Assembly (NCBI GenBank): GCA_029624765.1
Contig: JARSSO010000058.1
Location: 1-43,059 of the forward strand
DNA from: Candidatus Contendibacter sp.
GTDB taxonomy: Bacteria; Pseudomonadota; Gammaproteobacteria; Competibacterales; Competibacteraceae
DNA length: 43,059 nt
Direction: 5' to 3'
The position numbers were made by a program, and so were the translations under genes. Of the stretch, positions 16,120-23,824 are shown piece after piece (the first letter of the stretch is position 1; every line of letters begins with the position of its first letter). Under the pieces are notes generated by a model. It saw nothing but the letters and a program-made list of their open reading frames with translations. It was not told the origin of the DNA and made no database searches.

Positions 16120-17010
16120 CTAACGCGGATCTCCTTGGTCGGCGCGTCGCATCGACGAACGGCGCTTCTCCCGCAGCTCGCGCACTTCCGCTTCGCCCAG
16201 GTCCGTTTTCTCGGCCAGCAGCCGGTCGTCGGCGATGACGTCCAGCAGGTTTTGGGCGATGCGGAGGCGTTCCGCGCGTTGGCCTTCCTGGCGGCCTTCC
16301 TGGCGGCCTTCCTGGCGGCCTTCCTGGCGGCCTTCCTGGCGACCTTCCTCCAAGCCCTCGGCGAACACCTCCTGATAAAAGCGAGTCTCTTTCAATTCGA
16401 CGTTCAATAGGTTCAACATCTTTCGAATCTCCTCCCGCGACAGGCGCGGCAGCTTGTATACCAGCAGAGTTTCCACCCAATCCACCAGCGCCGGGCCGCT
16501 GGGAGGACCGTCCGCCGCCGGCTCCGCCAGCAACGCCTGGGCTTCGGCCACCACCGCCGCTGGCGGAGCCAGCATCAATCCCAGCATCCGGATGCCTCGC
16601 GATGGCGCTGGCTGACCCAGCGCCTCTTCCAGATACACCCGTTTGACCCAGGGATGGGCTAATTGCATCTCGTAGGCCAATTCCACCGTTCCTTCCGCCG
16701 CCCGGTTGGGAAACAGCGCCACCGCGCGCCACGCCCGACGCGGCGGTCGCCGGTACAGATACAGGAACAATTCCGAAAACCAGCGGGCGTGAAAGTCCGG
16801 ATCGGGCTGAAACTGAGTTTCAATGAACACCAGCGGCCAGTTCGGTCGATCCTCCGGCGGTGTCAGCACGCCATCCAGCCGGAACGCCGTTTGCTTGATC
16901 TCTTCGGCGCGCAGCGCATAGCCCTTCCAGGAGGGATCCAGCTCCGCCAGTTCCAGCACCAGCTCCGGCCAGTCCTGGAACAGCCGATAAAACAGGCTAT
17001 CGGTTTTCAT
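16120..17010 (-). CDS. DUF2887 (Rpn/PD-(D/E)XK-like) protein with EGRQ repeats
   Basis: The 296-residue protein starts MKTDSLFYRLFQDWPEL and continues with IKQTAFRLDGVL and LVFIETQFQPDPDF, the DUF2887 pattern. The nuclease-like core shows D46 and E64-x-Q66, with Q in place of the usual Lys. DUF2887 belongs to the Rpn/YhgA-like group associated with recombination-promoting nucleases. Residues 222-240 are an EGRQ tandem array. I chose ATG 17010, which gives the family N-terminus and overlaps the upstream stop by 14 bases; ATG 17043 overlaps more. It is the last gene of the solute-binding/VWA/XpaC run, although its function may be unrelated to the others. Confidence 0.8.
   Translation of the reverse strand: MKTDSLFYRLFQDWPELVLELAELDPSWKGYALRAEEIKQTAFRLDGVLTPPEDRPNWPLVFIETQFQPDPDFHARWFSELFLYLYRRPPRRAWRAVALFPNRAAEGTVELAYEMQLAHPWVKRVYLEEALGQPAPSRGIRMLGLMLAPPAAVVAEAQALLAEPAADGPPSGPALVDWVETLLVYKLPRLSREEIRKMLNLLNVELKETRFYQEVFAEGLEEGRQEGRQEGRQEGRQEGRQEGQRAERLRIAQNLLDVIADDRLLAEKTDLGEAEVRELREKRRSSMRRADQGDPR
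16281..16340. repeat. 12-bp tandem repeat in the DUF2887 gene
   Basis: Five perfect copies of GGCCTTCCTGGC occur in 16281-16340, followed by a diverged sixth. On the minus strand they encode repeated EGRQ residues. Because the unit is 12 bases, copy-number change alters linker length without breaking the frame. Confidence 0.9.
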
Positions 17011-17806
17011 GCCGCGAGTCTTCTTGCCGCACTTTGTCCCCATTCCCGGTTCCGCCGCTCGGCGCCGACGTTGGTTGCAACCGGTTGCCCGCCGCGTTGC
17101 CGTCTTCCGGTTTCGGCTCCGAAGCCTGGATCAGGTTGGGCGATTGTTCAAACTGGTTCTGGAGGAATCTGGCGTGATTCAAGAACGAACGGGCGTCCTG
17201 GGCCGCCAGATCGTCTGACATTTCAGCCGCCTTGCGCTGGAGCACCGCCAGGTTTTCGTGTAGCAGTTCGCGGGCGGTTTTGCCGTCGGTCAGCGCCTTC
17301 TTCGCCGCGAACTCCCTGGGAATCGCCATGAAGCTTTCGATCAAACCGGGCAGGTAATCGAGGGCGATCCGCCGGGCGCCGTGGGCGTCCTCGGTCGAGA
17401 TGAAGCCGGCGGATGCTTCCATCCGTTCGATCAGGCTCCGAATCCGCGCGCACAGTTCGGTAACCGCGCGTTGCAGCGCGGAATCGAACAGGCCGCCGCG
17501 ATTCTCGGTGACCATCCGCATCACCCGGTTGAGGCTTTCGTCGATATCCTCCCGTTCGACCGCGATGCGCGCCGCCCCGCCGGCCCGCGCCTCCCGGTGT
17601 TCCCGTCGATTTCGGTCGTGGGACACCGCCAGCCGGCCGATTTGCCAGCCCAGCCCGTAGCTGCCGGCCACGATCAACAGCCAGAAGGCGTCGATGATGC
17701 CGGTCAGCCGGGCCAGCAGCGCCAGCGACGCCAGCCCCAGGCCCGTCAGATTGGCGGGCGAGGACAGAAAATCCGTCAGGGCTTCGGCCCGGCCGCCGCG
17801 CTTCAT
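16997..17806 (-). CDS. Membrane protein, XpaC-like helical domain
   Basis: The 269-residue protein has two close hydrophobic segments (about 18-35 and 38-58), then a long charged, largely helical region (about 75-225) with RRIALDYLPGLIESFMAIP, and a low-complexity Pro/Asn tail. The helical region resembles the XpaC family, whose members occur beside TelA-type toxic-anion resistance proteins and solute-binding/VWA proteins. Its biochemical role is unknown. Its start overlaps the stop of the upstream VWA gene by 4 bases (ATGA, 17803-17806), which is strong evidence of operon membership. The family assignment is by pattern and context only. Confidence 0.5.
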   Translation of the reverse strand: MKRGGRAEALTDFLSSPANLTGLGLASLALLARLTGIIDAFWLLIVAGSYGLGWQIGRLAVSHDRNRREHREARAGGAARIAVEREDIDESLNRVMRMVTENRGGLFDSALQRAVTELCARIRSLIERMEASAGFISTEDAHGARRIALDYLPGLIESFMAIPREFAAKKALTDGKTARELLHENLAVLQRKAAEMSDDLAAQDARSFLNHARFLQNQFEQSPNLIQASEPKPEDGNAAGNRLQPTSAPSGGTGNGDKVRQEDSRHENR

Positions 17807-19458
17807 TGGTAGGCCCGGATTTCCCGGAACACGGTCGGCAGCCGAACCTTGCGGGCATCGAAGGTCTTGCCGCGCGTCAATGCGGCGACTTCTTCCAGTT
17901 CCCCGACGTTGCCCTCGCCGTACAGAATGGCGAAGACCGGGATACTCCGCGCCAGCGTCGGCAATTGACGGTACGCCTGTTTGAAGCCGGCCAGGTCCAG
18001 CCCCTCGTTCGATTGGCCATCGGTGAATAGCACCACCGAATACAGATACCCTGGACTTTCGGTTTTTTCGTCGGCGAGGAGTTTCAGCGCCGCGAGCGCG
18101 GCGTCGTACAGCCGGGTGCGGCCTTCCATCCGGAGCCCGTCGGCGTAGCGGCGGATTTGGGCGAAGGTTTGGACCTTGGCCTGATCGTCCGCCGGAATGT
18201 CGAACCGCTGCGTCGGCAAAACGGTGGTGGAGAAGGGTAGCATGATCACTCGCTCCCGACTGGCCAGCCGCGCCAGCCGGCCGGTGATCGAGTCGTCGCC
18301 GCCAGCCAGAAAACGCAGGGATTCGACGAGACCCTGCCGGCGGCCCGCTTCCTTCATTGAGCCGCTGACGTCCAGCACGAACACCGAGGCGATCGGGGTC
18401 CGAAACTGATTCATGTAGGCGTCGAGCAGGGCGTCGGCGACCGCCCGGTCGGCGGTGAAGGGCAGTTCCACCAGCAGCCGGCCGCTGGGGAACAGGCTGG
18501 CGGTTTGCCGGGCGATCTCGGGATTGAGCGGACGGCGCAAGGTTTTTTCCGCCAGCCAGCGCTGCGCTTCCGCGCCCTTCAGGTAGTCCACGATCTTGAC
18601 GTAATCGGCCCGCTTGGCGTCGTTGAGCAGGAGCAGCGGATAATCGGCGGTGGCCACGCCTTCGTGCGGGTAGATCAGCGCCAGCGGCTCGCGCAGCTTG
18701 CCACTCTGGTTCAAGGACAGCAGCCAGGATTCGTAGTTGATGAAGGCGTTGATCTCCGCGCCCTGCTTCTCGATGAACCGTTCCGACAGATAGGTGGAAT
18801 TGTCACCGACCAGCTTGTAGCCGGCCAGAAACTCGCGAACCCGGTCCTTGCGCACGTCGGCCAGGGTCAGGGCCTCGGGTTTGTCGGCGAACGCCGCCGC
18901 CACGCCCATCAGCGCCATGAAGCCCTGATTCGACGAGGCTGGATTGCTCATGGCGTAGCGCAACCGGCCGGACTGGGCGGCTTCGGCGACGGCTTTCCAG
19001 GTGACCTTGGCGTCGCCGGTCCAGCCGAGGCGCTGGGCGTCGGACCGGGAGACGCCGATCACCAGCGGCGAGAGCATGATTTTTTCCTGCATCTTGACCC
19101 GCGCCTGCCCGGCCGGGTCGGAAAGCACGTATTTGGCGTTGGCGAACCAGGCCGCGTCCGCGTCCGCCTTGCCGTTGATGACCTTGTCGGCGCTTTCCAT
19201 GGTGCCGCCGAAGACGAACCGCGTCTTGACGCCGGTCGCCCGTTGGATCATGCCGGCCAGGGCCTCGGCGTCCCGCAGATCGGAAGTCGCCAGGATGGAG
19301 AAGGCTGCCGAATCGGGCGCGGCCTTGCCGTTTCCACTCGGCGCGGGCGCGTTGTCGCAGGCCGCCAGCCCCAACCCGACCATGGCCAGCAAGAACGCCA
19401 GGGCCATCCGGACCTGGACCGCCACTTTCGCCATTGCTTTCAATGCCTCGTTCATCAC
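17803..19458 (-). CDS. Solute-binding lipoprotein fused to a VWA domain
   Basis: The 551-residue protein has a lipoprotein signal with lipobox LAAC (C34). Residues about 52-330 form a periplasmic solute-binding-like domain (SNPASSNQGFMALMG, INYESWLLSLN, IYPHEGVATADYPLLLL). Residues about 357-548 form a von Willebrand A domain with the MIDAS motif DVSGS (363-367), a later FTDGQSNEG metal-loop segment and IPVFAILYGEG. VWA domains bind metal and partner proteins. The arrangement suggests a tethered sensor or scaffold at the outer face of a membrane. Similar SBP-VWA proteins occur in TelA/XpaC neighbourhoods. It follows the 19471 gene by 12 bases and overlaps the XpaC-like gene. Confidence 0.85.
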   Translation of the reverse strand: MMNEALKAMAKVAVQVRMALAFLLAMVGLGLAACDNAPAPSGNGKAAPDSAAFSILATSDLRDAEALAGMIQRATGVKTRFVFGGTMESADKVINGKADADAAWFANAKYVLSDPAGQARVKMQEKIMLSPLVIGVSRSDAQRLGWTGDAKVTWKAVAEAAQSGRLRYAMSNPASSNQGFMALMGVAAAFADKPEALTLADVRKDRVREFLAGYKLVGDNSTYLSERFIEKQGAEINAFINYESWLLSLNQSGKLREPLALIYPHEGVATADYPLLLLNDAKRADYVKIVDYLKGAEAQRWLAEKTLRRPLNPEIARQTASLFPSGRLLVELPFTADRAVADALLDAYMNQFRTPIASVFVLDVSGSMKEAGRRQGLVESLRFLAGGDDSITGRLARLASRERVIMLPFSTTVLPTQRFDIPADDQAKVQTFAQIRRYADGLRMEGRTRLYDAALAALKLLADEKTESPGYLYSVVLFTDGQSNEGLDLAGFKQAYRQLPTLARSIPVFAILYGEGNVGELEEVAALTRGKTFDARKVRLPTVFREIRAYQ

Positions 19459-19470
19459 TCGTTCTCCGCG

Positions 19471-20604
19471 TTACCGCATCGCCGCCGCCACCACGTCGAT
19501 CATTTCCGCCATGATTTCCCCGGACGGTGGATCGACGATGTCGACTACCCGTTCCTTCACTGAAAAGCCCGCCCGCCCGACCGCCTCCTTGAACAACGCC
19601 GAATCCGCGCCGCGAAAGCCGTATTCGACCGCGATCTTCTGCAGTTCAGGGTGGGTGGATAGCAGTTCGCCGAGCGCCTTGGCGGGTTCGGTCAGCGCCA
19701 CGAACACTTCCTTGCTGAACAGCGTGGGTTTGGGGTAGAGCAACACCGCGTCGGGGGGAATCGGCCGCTTCGCCATGGCGTGCGCGACGATCTGATATTC
19801 GTAAAGAAAGACGAGCGGCACCTTGCCCATGCCGATGGACAGATAATCCTCGAAGACGGTGTTGACGTAGTTTTCCTGGAAGCCCTGCCGCTTGAACAAT
19901 TCGGCGATCCGGCCCGCCAGCCGCCGCGCGGTTTCCCGGTCGGTCACCACTTCGTAACCGTTCAGGGCGTGGCTGGTGAGCGCCAGATACAGAGCGCCGG
20001 AATTGGAAGTGCGCGGATCGGTGGTGGCGATCAGGATGCTGCGCGAAACGTCGTAGCTCTCGTGCCCCGGCAAATCCTTCCAGCGTTTCCTTTCGAGCAT
20101 GAAATCGGTGATCCTGGCCAGGTCCAGGTCGTAGACCCGGTCGCCAGCCTTGGCGGCGGCGCCGTTGTTCACCAGGATTTGGGCCACCGGTTCCCACGAT
20201 GCGATTACCAGGGGCGAATAGAACGGCGAGTAAAGGACCGTCGGGAGGTTGATCCGCGTGGCGGCGTCGGTGATCATCCGCGCCGCCAGCACGCCGGCGG
20301 CCAGGAAAAAATGGGGACCGGCGGGCGCGGCCTGGACCTTGGCCGCCATCTCCCGCGAACCGATCCGGGCAATCTCGATGCGGAGATGGTGATCGGCCAG
20401 GATTTTTTGCACCCGCGCGTCCTTGAGGAAGGGTTCGACGTCGACCGAGACGAATCCCTTGAGCGTTTGGGTCTGGAGTTCCCGCTGAATTTCCTGCTGG
20501 ACAGGCCGTTGCGACTGGCTCCGTTCGATCACCGAATAGCCAATCGTTCCGGCCAGCGCGACGGCGAACAGCGCCGTCGCGATCACCCCTGCTTTTTTCG
20601 CCAT
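19471..20604 (-). CDS. Solute-binding-like membrane-anchored protein
   Basis: The 377-residue protein has one N-terminal hydrophobic segment (about 6-25) without a lipobox, so it is probably a membrane anchor or signal peptide. The rest resembles type 2 periplasmic binding proteins: SPFYSPLVIASWEPVA, DVSRSILIATTDPRTSNSGALYLAL, VPLVFLYEYQIVAHAM and LYPKPTLFSKEVFVAL. This parallels the binding part of the next gene's product, suggesting they descend from the same fold or bind related ligands. I start at ATG 20604 (MAKKAGV), which has GAGGGGGATGGA upstream, not ATG 20667. It is the first gene of the 16120-20604 run; no transport permease is present. Confidence 0.75.
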   Translation of the reverse strand: MAKKAGVIATALFAVALAGTIGYSVIERSQSQRPVQQEIQRELQTQTLKGFVSVDVEPFLKDARVQKILADHHLRIEIARIGSREMAAKVQAAPAGPHFFLAAGVLAARMITDAATRINLPTVLYSPFYSPLVIASWEPVAQILVNNGAAAKAGDRVYDLDLARITDFMLERKRWKDLPGHESYDVSRSILIATTDPRTSNSGALYLALTSHALNGYEVVTDRETARRLAGRIAELFKRQGFQENYVNTVFEDYLSIGMGKVPLVFLYEYQIVAHAMAKRPIPPDAVLLYPKPTLFSKEVFVALTEPAKALGELLSTHPELQKIAVEYGFRGADSALFKEAVGRAGFSVKERVVDIVDPPSGEIMAEMIDVVAAAMR

Positions 20605-20941
20605 TCCATCCCCCTCGGTTGGACCGCGCCCTGGATTCTGGATCGTTGGCGCCGCCTGCCTTTTCATATTAGGTCAAGCGCAAGCCGTTGGAACAGCGGA
20701 TGGGTTCAGGACATTTCAGCGGATTTTCCGTAACGGTCAATCAAACGCTTAATGCTGCCTTCCAACAAGCGAACCTGCTGATTTTTCTAATTGATAGGTG
20801 GTGGAGACGCCGTGGGATGCGGCGAGGCGCGAACCGCATCCATCGCGACCGATGCGGTTCCCTTCGTTCGCGGCATCCTACGGTTCTGAGTCGCCGCCGG
20901 CCTGCTCAACACGCCCGGAAAGCCACTTTGCCACCATGTGG
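20605..20941. other. Gene-free stretch with a palindromic element
   Basis: No convincing ORF lies here. It must hold the promoter for the leftward solute-binding operon. The middle is AT-rich (around 20775-20800), and the 74-bp inverted-repeat element at 20810-20883 occupies the right side. Confidence 0.6.
20810..20883. repeat. 74-bp MITE-like palindromic element
   Basis: The ends CCGTGGGATGC (20810-20820) and GCATCCTACGG (20873-20883) are inverted repeats with one mismatch. Inside lies a perfect 10-bp stem, GAACCGCATC (20831-20840) and GATGCGGTTC (20851-20860). It resembles the GTAGGATG-type dispersed palindromes common in proteobacterial intergenic DNA. It encodes nothing and lies downstream of the 20942 gene. 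Confidence 0.7.
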
Positions 20942-21241
20942 TCAGAGTCGAAGCGTGATGGTCTCGATCAACCGCTTGACGAAAGTTTCGCTGTAGCCAC
21001 GATCTTTCAGTTCCCACATCAGGGTATTGAGAAAGCGGGACTTGATGTAGAAATTGAGTTGCTTTTCCTTGGCGAAGGCGAAGATTCGTTCCAGAATCTG
21101 CTCAAACTTCTTTAAGTCCTTTGGCCGGGTCAATTTCCCCAGATCCAAAACGCTTCCCGGCGGAAATTTCGTGTGGAGTTCTTCAACTACGATTTTGGCG
21201 AGCGCGACCGCCTCGCGACTGTCAAACCAGCGCAGCAACAT
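20942..21241 (-). CDS. Small uncharacterised protein
   Basis: The 99-residue soluble protein has Arg/Lys-rich helical character: DSREAVALAKIVVEELHTKFPP near the N-terminus and YSETFVKRLIETITLRL at the end. No signal or membrane segment is present, and I do not recognise the family. It lies back to back with the GT41 gene (starts 78 bases apart), so the two may share a regulatory region. Its composition is less GC-rich than its neighbours. The helical, charged sequence and its own plausible start make it likely to be a real gene. Confidence 0.6.
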   Translation of the reverse strand: MLLRWFDSREAVALAKIVVEELHTKFPPGSVLDLGKLTRPKDLKKFEQILERIFAFAKEKQLNFYIKSRFLNTLMWELKDRGYSETFVKRLIETITLRL

Positions 21242-21318
21242 GAATAGGATTCCCCCAATCAGCCTAGCGAGTTGCTGATCAGTGTATCAAAATGATCGGC
21301 ATCAGGAGCACGAACTGC

Positions 21319-23316
21319 ATGAAACAATTGTGGAATCGGTGGTTTGGCCGCCGCAGTGCGGCCGAAACAAAGAATGCCCGCCTCAAGCCGGATGCGGCCG
21401 CGGATAATCAGGCTGAAGCCGAACGACTGATTGGGGAAGGCAACGTCCTGGAAGATGCCGGCCAACTGGCGGCGGCCGAGGCGCAGTATCGGGCGGCGCT
21501 CAAGCTTTGTCCTGATTTCGCGAGGGGTTATGTGAATCTTGGCAATGCGCAGGCCGCGCAGGAGCAGCCTGAGGCCGCGGCGGCCAGCTATCGCACGGCA
21601 CTGCGGCTAAAACCCGGTTACGGCTCAGCCCATGTCAACCTTGGTAGACTGTATCTCTACCGGAGAGACTATCGGAACGCGGCTGAGCACTACGCCCAAG
21701 CGGTTCAGTCAATGCCGGATTCCGCTGACGCCCTGGTTGGCCTGGGGTGCGCGCTGGAGGAGCTACAGCGCCGGACCGAAGCGGAACAGGCCTATCGCCG
21801 GGCGTTGGAGGTGGAGCCCGGCTTTCCAGGCGCACACCTGAATCTGGGACAACTGCTGGTGGCGCTCAAGCGACCAGACGAAGGTCTGGAACACCTTGAG
21901 GAGGCGTTATCCCGTCTACCGGACAGTGCGCTTGGTCACTTCATGCTGGGCGATGCGTTGGGCAGGTTGGGTTTTACGGCAGAGGCGATGGCGCAGTTAG
22001 AGCAGACTTTACACTTGCAGCATGATCATGAGAATGCGGCTGGCCTGAAGCTCTTCCTCATGAACTTTCGGCCCGATTACTCGATGGCGGAACTGTTCGC
22101 CGCTCACCTTGATTACGTGAGCAGGTTCTGTGCCAGGTTCTATCCAGAAAATTTGCAGTTCGCCAATGTTCCTGATCCAGACCGTCCATTAAAAGTGGGC
22201 TACGTTTCTGGCGATTTTCGGATGCATCCGGTCTCTCGCTTCGTCAAACCCTTTTTCGTTTGCCATGATCGCTCCAGCTTCAAGATTTATGGGTTTTATA
22301 ATCACCACGAGACTGACGCTGTCACCGAACAGATCAAGGGACTGGTCGATCAGTGGTATCCAATTGGGAGCATATCCGATGCGGACGCGGCACAGCTCAT
22401 GCGCAAGCTGGGCATCGATATCCTGGTTGATTTGTCCGGCCATACCGATTTTCATCGCTTGCAATTGTTCGCGCGCAAGCCGGCGCCGGTGCAGGTTACC
22501 TGGCTGGGCTACCTGGGGACGACCGGCCTGGCGACCATGGATTATCGGATCTGCGATACCTACACCGATCCACCCGGTCTGACTGAGTGTTTCCACACCG
22601 AACAACTGGCGCGCTTGCCCGATTGTCAATGGTGCTTCGCGCCCCATGTTGATCTGCCTCCGGTCGGCGAGTTGCCCATGTTGGGCAACGGTTATCCGAT
22701 CCTGGGGTCGTTCAACAATCCGCCCAAGCTCAATGACCGGGTGTTGGAGCTTTGGGCGGAAGTGTTAAACGTCATTCCACAAGCGCGCCTACGCCTCGCC
22801 GCTGTGCTCCCCGGTCGCGCGGAGGACCGGGTTGTTTCAATCCTGAATCGCCTGGGCGTGGCGCCCGAACGCCTCGAATTCATGCCGCGGCTGCCGTATC
22901 GCGACTATCTAGCGTCCATCAGCGCCGTTGATCTCGCGCTCGATCCCTTTCCCTATAACGGGGGCACGACTTCCATCGAGACCCTGGTCATGGGCGTGCC
23001 GCTGGTCACTCTGGCCGGCGATCACTCCGTCGCCCGAGGTGGAGTCAGTCTGCTGTCCAATCTGGATCTTGCGGAATTGATCGCGGCTACCCCCCAGGAC
23101 TATGTGGAGATCGTGCAACGCCTGACCAACAATCCGGCCCGACTCGCGGCGCTCCGGGGAGGTTTGCGGGAGCGGGTGCGAGCTTCTCCGCTCATGGATG
23201 GGGCGCGCTTGACCCGCAATCTGGAAGCCTTGTATCGCTCGATGTGGCGAGCCTGGTGTAAGACCCAGGGGGTTGGGGAAAACGAGGAGGGGTCTGGTCT
23301 TTTGCCGGCCACCTGA
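21319..23316 (+). CDS. TPR protein with GT41 (O-GlcNAc transferase-like) domain
   Basis: The 665-residue protein combines TPR units (about residues 34-240; AxxxYRxALxLxPxxxxAxxNLG pattern) with a C-terminal glycosyltransferase family 41 domain (about 290-645). Landmarks are LKVGYVSGDFRMHPVSRF, DILVDLSGHTDFHRL, PVQVTWLGYLGTTG, and DPFPYNGGTTSIETLVMGVPLVTLAG for the sugar-nucleotide end. In family members the TPRs choose the protein substrate and the GT41 domain transfers a sugar from a UDP donor to Ser/Thr. Donor and targets are unknown here. ATG 21319 is preferred (AGGAG upstream) over ATG 21292. No flagellin or adhesin target gene is nearby. Confidence 0.88.
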   Translation: MKQLWNRWFGRRSAAETKNARLKPDAAADNQAEAERLIGEGNVLEDAGQLAAAEAQYRAALKLCPDFARGYVNLGNAQAAQEQPEAAAASYRTALRLKPGYGSAHVNLGRLYLYRRDYRNAAEHYAQAVQSMPDSADALVGLGCALEELQRRTEAEQAYRRALEVEPGFPGAHLNLGQLLVALKRPDEGLEHLEEALSRLPDSALGHFMLGDALGRLGFTAEAMAQLEQTLHLQHDHENAAGLKLFLMNFRPDYSMAELFAAHLDYVSRFCARFYPENLQFANVPDPDRPLKVGYVSGDFRMHPVSRFVKPFFVCHDRSSFKIYGFYNHHETDAVTEQIKGLVDQWYPIGSISDADAAQLMRKLGIDILVDLSGHTDFHRLQLFARKPAPVQVTWLGYLGTTGLATMDYRICDTYTDPPGLTECFHTEQLARLPDCQWCFAPHVDLPPVGELPMLGNGYPILGSFNNPPKLNDRVLELWAEVLNVIPQARLRLAAVLPGRAEDRVVSILNRLGVAPERLEFMPRLPYRDYLASISAVDLALDPFPYNGGTTSIETLVMGVPLVTLAGDHSVARGGVSLLSNLDLAELIAATPQDYVEIVQRLTNNPARLAALRGGLRERVRASPLMDGARLTRNLEALYRSMWRAWCKTQGVGENEEGSGLLPAT

Positions 23317-23402
23317 CGGGCCGCCACCGCGACCGCGTTAGCCAGATTGAGACTACGGCTGGTGACAGGCTGGCTTGGCGCCGTGGAAGGAAAATGCCAA
23401 AC

Positions 23403-23430
23403 GCCATCCCCGCCCGACGCGGGGAATGGC
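23403..23430. other. Stable hairpin downstream of the GT41 gene
   Basis: GCCATCCCCGC pairs with GCGGGGAATGGC, giving an 11-bp stem with one bulged base and a 5-base loop. No T-run follows, so it may be a repeat or processing/attenuation hairpin, not a classic terminator. Confidence 0.5.
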
Positions 23431-23495
23431 GACTTACCCTCCGTCGGGAACGGACCGGGTGGAGTCCTGAAAGCCCAATGATTTTTCGAGCGTTC

Positions 23496-23513
23496 CCCCC
23501 TTTGGTCAGGGGG
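23496..23513. repeat. Short GC palindrome (CCCCCT/AGGGGG)
   Basis: A 6-bp stem with the loop TTGGTC. The flank TTCCCCCCTTTG is shared with the palindrome at 32462-32482, so these are probably two copies of one dispersed repeat family. It sits just beyond the end of the leftward operon finishing at 23540. Confidence 0.5.
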
Positions 23514-23539
23514 ACTCCCGTCATTTGGCTGGAAACCGG

Positions 23540-23818
23540 TTAGTCCGCGATAACCGGGTGATACAGAATTTCCAGTTCCGCGCCTTTGCTATTGAAGAAG
23601 CCGATCATCTGGCCCTGCATTTCGGCGGTGGCGGGGTTGAAGACTGCGTAAAAATCCGGGCGGGTGGCGGCGTTGGCGGTGTCGAAGGCGGTCAGGCTCA
23701 GGGTAAGGTATAACGGAGCCAGTCGGAACAAGGTCTTACGGGGGGTATTTTCGTTTTCATCGTTACTCCTTGACGGTGCGACCGTATCTACAGACTGTTG
23801 TTGGGGTAGGGCGGACAT
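23540..23818 (-). CDS. Small hypothetical protein downstream of malonyl-CoA decarboxylase
   Basis: The 92-residue protein has a polar N-terminus, a hydrophobic segment around residues 30-50 (LFRLAPLYLTLSLTAFDTANA) that could be an internal signal or anchor, and a conserved-looking tail (RPDFYAVFNPATAEMQG, GAELEILYHPVI). I do not recognise the family. It begins 6 bases after the decarboxylase stop, so it is probably the last gene of the etfB-etfA-acyl-CoA dehydrogenase-decarboxylase operon. An alternative reading with a later start would leave a soluble product. Confidence 0.55.
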   Translation of the reverse strand: MSALPQQQSVDTVAPSRSNDENENTPRKTLFRLAPLYLTLSLTAFDTANAATRPDFYAVFNPATAEMQGQMIGFFNSKGAELEILYHPVIAD

Positions 23819-23824
23819 GGATGC

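Noticed and set aside
14369..16123. A 584-codon plus-strand frame opposite ettA
   Set aside because: Antisense shadow of a conserved ABC-F gene with low-complexity hydrophobic repeats.
16281..16340. Possible CRISPR array
   Set aside because: Units are 12 bases with no spacers and are translated as EGRQ.
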